A DNA stretch of 64,000 bases, from positions 6,346,207-6,410,206 of the forward strand of contig CAJNOP010000003.1 of the NCBI GenBank assembly GCA_905250075.1, written 5' to 3'. The notes under the pieces are model-generated. The model was not told where the DNA came from and did no database searches. It saw nothing but the letters and a program-made list of their open reading frames with translations. Positions within the stretch are counted from its first letter, which is position 1; every line of letters starts with the position of its first letter. Below, one piece after another: positions 60,514-64,000 of the stretch. This stretch comes from Rotaria sp. Silwood1. Lineage: Eukaryota; Rotifera; Eurotatoria; Philodinida; Philodinidae. The position numbers and the translations under genes are program-made.

Positions 60514-63500
60514 TAATATATTGTTGTTGGGAATCGATGTTCATCTTTATAGTTAACGAAGAGAATAAAAACAAGATGTTGATTCATTGCTTATTTTTTC
60601 CTTGCAACATCATATTATTATATACTTTGGATTAAAAGAAATGATTTTCATATTGAATTCATGCAGAAATAAAAGGATATTTGGTTCGTTTACTTAATAA
60701 TGAAGATATATATATATAATATTTTATAATGCAACAGTAAGGTGATAAACTAAACAACTGAATAAATGAACGATGCAATTCTTCGATTGCAGTCGTCTCT
60801 TTTTTCTTTTTCTCTTTTTCTTGTGAAAAAAAAAAACTCGTCGCTCGGAGTTTCCTCTCCCTTTCTCGTTTATGTTGTATGATAAAGCAAGCAGTCAGAA
60901 TTGAGTTTTCTTTGTACTTGTTCAAATAACAGCTCTGCAAGAAGAAAAAGAAAAAGAAGAAAGAGAAGAACAGGAGAAAAAAAAAGCGAAAGCCTATAAT
61001 TCTGTTCTTAATATCGTCTCCACCAAGTTTCTTTCCTTTTACTTTTCTTTGCACGCATGCATACGATTATTGTACTTACCTGATTTAAGTTTTTCTTTGT
61101 CATATTATTTTTCTTTATTACTTATAAATAATATATGTCATCGTCGATATTACTATAAAAATTCTTTTTTAAGTTTCACATAACATCTAGTAAGATAATA
61201 TCAAACATAAAAATACATGTGTATAATAAATGAAGACGATTTCAATTTTTCAGAAAAAAATTAAATTATTTAATTGTAAAAAAATTGAACAAAGTAGATT
61301 ATTTATAAAGAGATCAACACGACAAGAGATAAAATTTTTTTTTAAGTTTTACTATAAAGCAAATCAGAATAGTTCTTGTTCGCATCCAAACTCAGTTATA
61401 TAGAAAAATGTCGATTTTTTCCTTATTCTCGCACATTTTGCCTTGTTCTTCCTACTGATTAGTCTAGATCATCTCGCAGGCGACTATTGTAAATTATGAG
61501 AATTCTTCATGTTATTCTCTTTCTTCTCATCTTGGTGTATTTCTATATAGTATGTGATCAGTTTATATGTGTACAAGGTTGTCAGCTCAAATATAACGGT
61601 ATGACTGGCAAGATTCGTTAAGAAAATAGCGAACTGACATTATCTTCTTATTTTTCTTTCTCACCAGATTAGTATTCATTCATGCTGAATGACAAATTTC
61701 CTGATAAACTACTATGACGATCTTCCTGTCTCTCAAATGAATTCAGTTTCGAATCTATTTACGTAACTGAAAATCATTGAAGGAAATATTGACATATTAT
61801 TTGATTAAATTTTCTAGTTTAATTCGGTCAAACGGAATAATATTAAGATCGAATATAAAATGAAATAGTTAATTATAAAATGTTTTCTTAAGAAAAATTT
61901 GTTAATATACATTGTTTTCTTTCTATAATGAAAGAAAACTTTTCCATTTTGAGAAAAACAATAACAAAATATCGTTCTTAATTACTTCATATTTATGTGG
62001 AATTTAATTGTACATGCTTCTGTGAAATAGTTATATATAAAGAATTTTAAATATGGATCAATAAACACAATGAAATAATTGATGTTGAATACAATTTTAT
62101 GCTTGAATTAAACTTCGCTAGATCAATATGAAATATGAAAAAAGTCGCAAACAAAAGAAACAGATTGAATATATTGTTTGTTATTCATACTGTTGCGAGA
62201 AAACAAAAATTCTTTAATTTCATTATTTGTCTATTAGTGAACTAAATAATAATGACTTTTAATGGAAACTCTATGCATGATCATAATATCATTTTGCTTC
62301 TTATTGACGAGATGTACTCGTATAAATAGATTAAATGTCATTGGAATACGTTTATTACAAAGTCCCAAGTCTGGTTAACGAATAGGATTATTTTGAAAAG
62401 TGAGATGATTCGACATATGAAAAATAGTTACAACATCTCCATTTTTATGTACAATATAGAGTTTGACATATGTCAAAACAACAAAACTATTTAAAATTTT
62501 CTAATTAGATAGGATCATATTGATGGCTGCAGTACCTACATATTGACTATATAAACACATCTAATAGAAATGATAATCAAATATATGTATGATGGTATTG
62601 AAATGATAAAGTCATATTTGTACGGTGAAGATATTTGTTTACTTTAAATAACTATGCATTATAATTAGAATACATGATAATGCTGCTGTACATACTAATA
62701 CTAACAATATTATTTATATTACTAATAATCTCTCTACGTTTCTCATTGTTCTGCTGAACAAATAAATGAAAAGGAAATAATCATGTGTCGATTTTGAGTT
62801 CTCATGACTTAACAAGTTTGTGTGTCATTAAATCTAAATAATCTTTTATTTTATATCTTTTTACATGTAACTACTGAACGTTTTAGTAAGATTGATTATA
62901 GATATATATCGAATAATTACTTGAGTTTAGACCAAGAATATAGAACATTTTTACGAAACTAACCGACTATCTTTTTGATACTTATAACAGCAGCAACTCT
63001 TTTCAACAGTCAAAATCAAAGGCTCATACAGAAATAAAGTCTATCAATAGCATAATTAGTTATCATCTATCGTATAGCGTATATTTATGTACTTTTGAAC
63101 AAACGATTAAAACCACATTGGATGATAAATGATCCAAGTCAGTACTAGTTTACTGGTCATGACTTATATCATATTGTATAAGATGAAGTAGTACTTTTAT
63201 TATTTAATAAATTTCATTAAAACACATGGTAAATACAAGCAATTTAAAATGACAGAACAATGAATCAATATGATTGTAGGAATTGATGTTGAATCTATTT
63301 TTGTATACTACAAAAAAAAATCTGCCTTGTAATTGCCTAGTTTTTGCGACTGTATATAACTAGAAGTTATAAAAGAAATAACTTTTTACTTTAATCACAG
63401 ATAATTAGAGACTCTTTACCGTGTTTCAATCTTAAACCGACGAAAATTTTTTTGTTCTATTTAAAGAAAAAATGATTCACAGTATATTTCGAAAACTAAT

Positions 63501-64000
63501 GAAATCAAAAATATCGTACGTTTAATATTATAACAAGTAGTAACGTTCAAAAATATATTAATCGAAAAAATACTTCTCATAGATTGAGGAAACTAGGTCA
63601 TGTTCTGAAGGACTTATAAAAAAAAGCACTGAAGTCAATGATCTTTATTCAAGACATAACTTCTTATATGAGCTATCAGAAGAGTGATTGAACTCTATTT
63701 GATTTATCATCGATTCATAGATACTTTTTTTTCCTGTTATTTGTTCGTATATCGAAAGATTTAAAACAAAAATTTAACAATAGAGAAATAAAAAAAAAAC
63801 ATCAGTTTGATTCAAAAGTAACTGTACTAAACATCATGAATATTTATAAATGTTTGATGTCAAGTTCTAACCTCAGTAAAGGTTTCGTTATCGAAAAACA
63901 ATATTTCTAAAATGTCTTTTGAAATAAAATTAAAAAAACAAGTTGTTTTCAAGAGTTGAATTTAAAGAAAGATTAATCTTTTAATTCAATAAATCAATAG
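60514..64000. other. AT-rich region with no recognised gene
   Basis: The part to about 61080 probably holds the 5' UTR and first intron of the minus-strand membrane gene; the 131-codon open frame at 60659-61054 is low-complexity Lys, Phe and Glu and is not accepted. From 61100 to 64000 the sequence is AT-rich with scattered short open frames, none of which shows splice-joined coding structure. No repeats with paired ends, RNA genes or transposon fragments were recognised. Confidence 0.5.

Noticed and set aside
60659-61054. 131-codon minus-strand open frame
   Set aside because: It is low-complexity Lys/Phe/Glu from T- and A-runs, with no domain, and it lies where the 5' UTR of the neighbouring gene is expected.

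Overview
The window is nuclear DNA of an animal. It is strongly AT-rich, and its genes are cut into many exons by introns that are mostly 45-100 bp with GT-AG borders; a few introns of about 1 kb carry repeats. Protein-level recognition of MED14, RRP36, ribosomal protein L19 and sorbitol dehydrogenase places it in Metazoa. The intron style, the codon bias and a lectin-like domain at the right end recall bdelloid rotifers (Rotaria or Adineta type). That taxonomic guess is from memory and is not proved by the sequence.

Layout, left to right. 1-2322 is AT-rich spacer. 2323-15432 (+) is a complete MED14 gene, reconstructed here as 35 exons that sum to an open frame of 1512 codons plus stop; one of its introns holds a hAT-type MITE with a perfect 8-bp target duplication. 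15870-17324 (+) is a two-exon gene of unknown function. 17400-18955 (+) is RRP36, convergent with RPL19 (20210-21394, -), which has an unusual C-terminal tail. 23107-24706 (+) is sorbitol dehydrogenase in ten exons. 24707-38050 has no convincing gene. Its left third is a graveyard of DNA transposons: a hAT transposase C-terminus, a paired-end element and a fold-back element built of GTCGAC repeats. It also holds a tandem array whose units each carry a 25-nt block bounded by splice-site consensus. 38051-52448 (+) is a 20-exon scaffold of 2461 residues with nine PDZ domains and a class I PDZ ligand at its own C-terminus.

The most unusual region is 54680-58777 (-). It encodes a predicted type II membrane protein whose Thr/Ser-rich stalk is assembled from at least two dozen tiny exons of 12-42 nt. 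Every one is a multiple of three and every one sits in phase 1-1, so any could be skipped or included without losing frame. The stalk is followed by a Gly-rich lectin-like domain that is interrupted by one in-frame stop. This architecture parallels the micro-exon genes of schistosomes and is the best candidate here for an undescribed diversity-generating gene. Next to it lies a small acidic membrane protein gene (59876-60513, -). The rest of the window, to 64000, shows no gene.

MED14, RRP36 and RPL19 are housekeeping genes of transcription and ribosome production. SORD belongs to polyol metabolism. The PDZ scaffold and the two membrane proteins would act at the cell cortex and surface. Nothing in the sequence ties the genes into a single pathway. 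No retrovirus-like element, tRNA, rRNA or CRISPR array was recognised.
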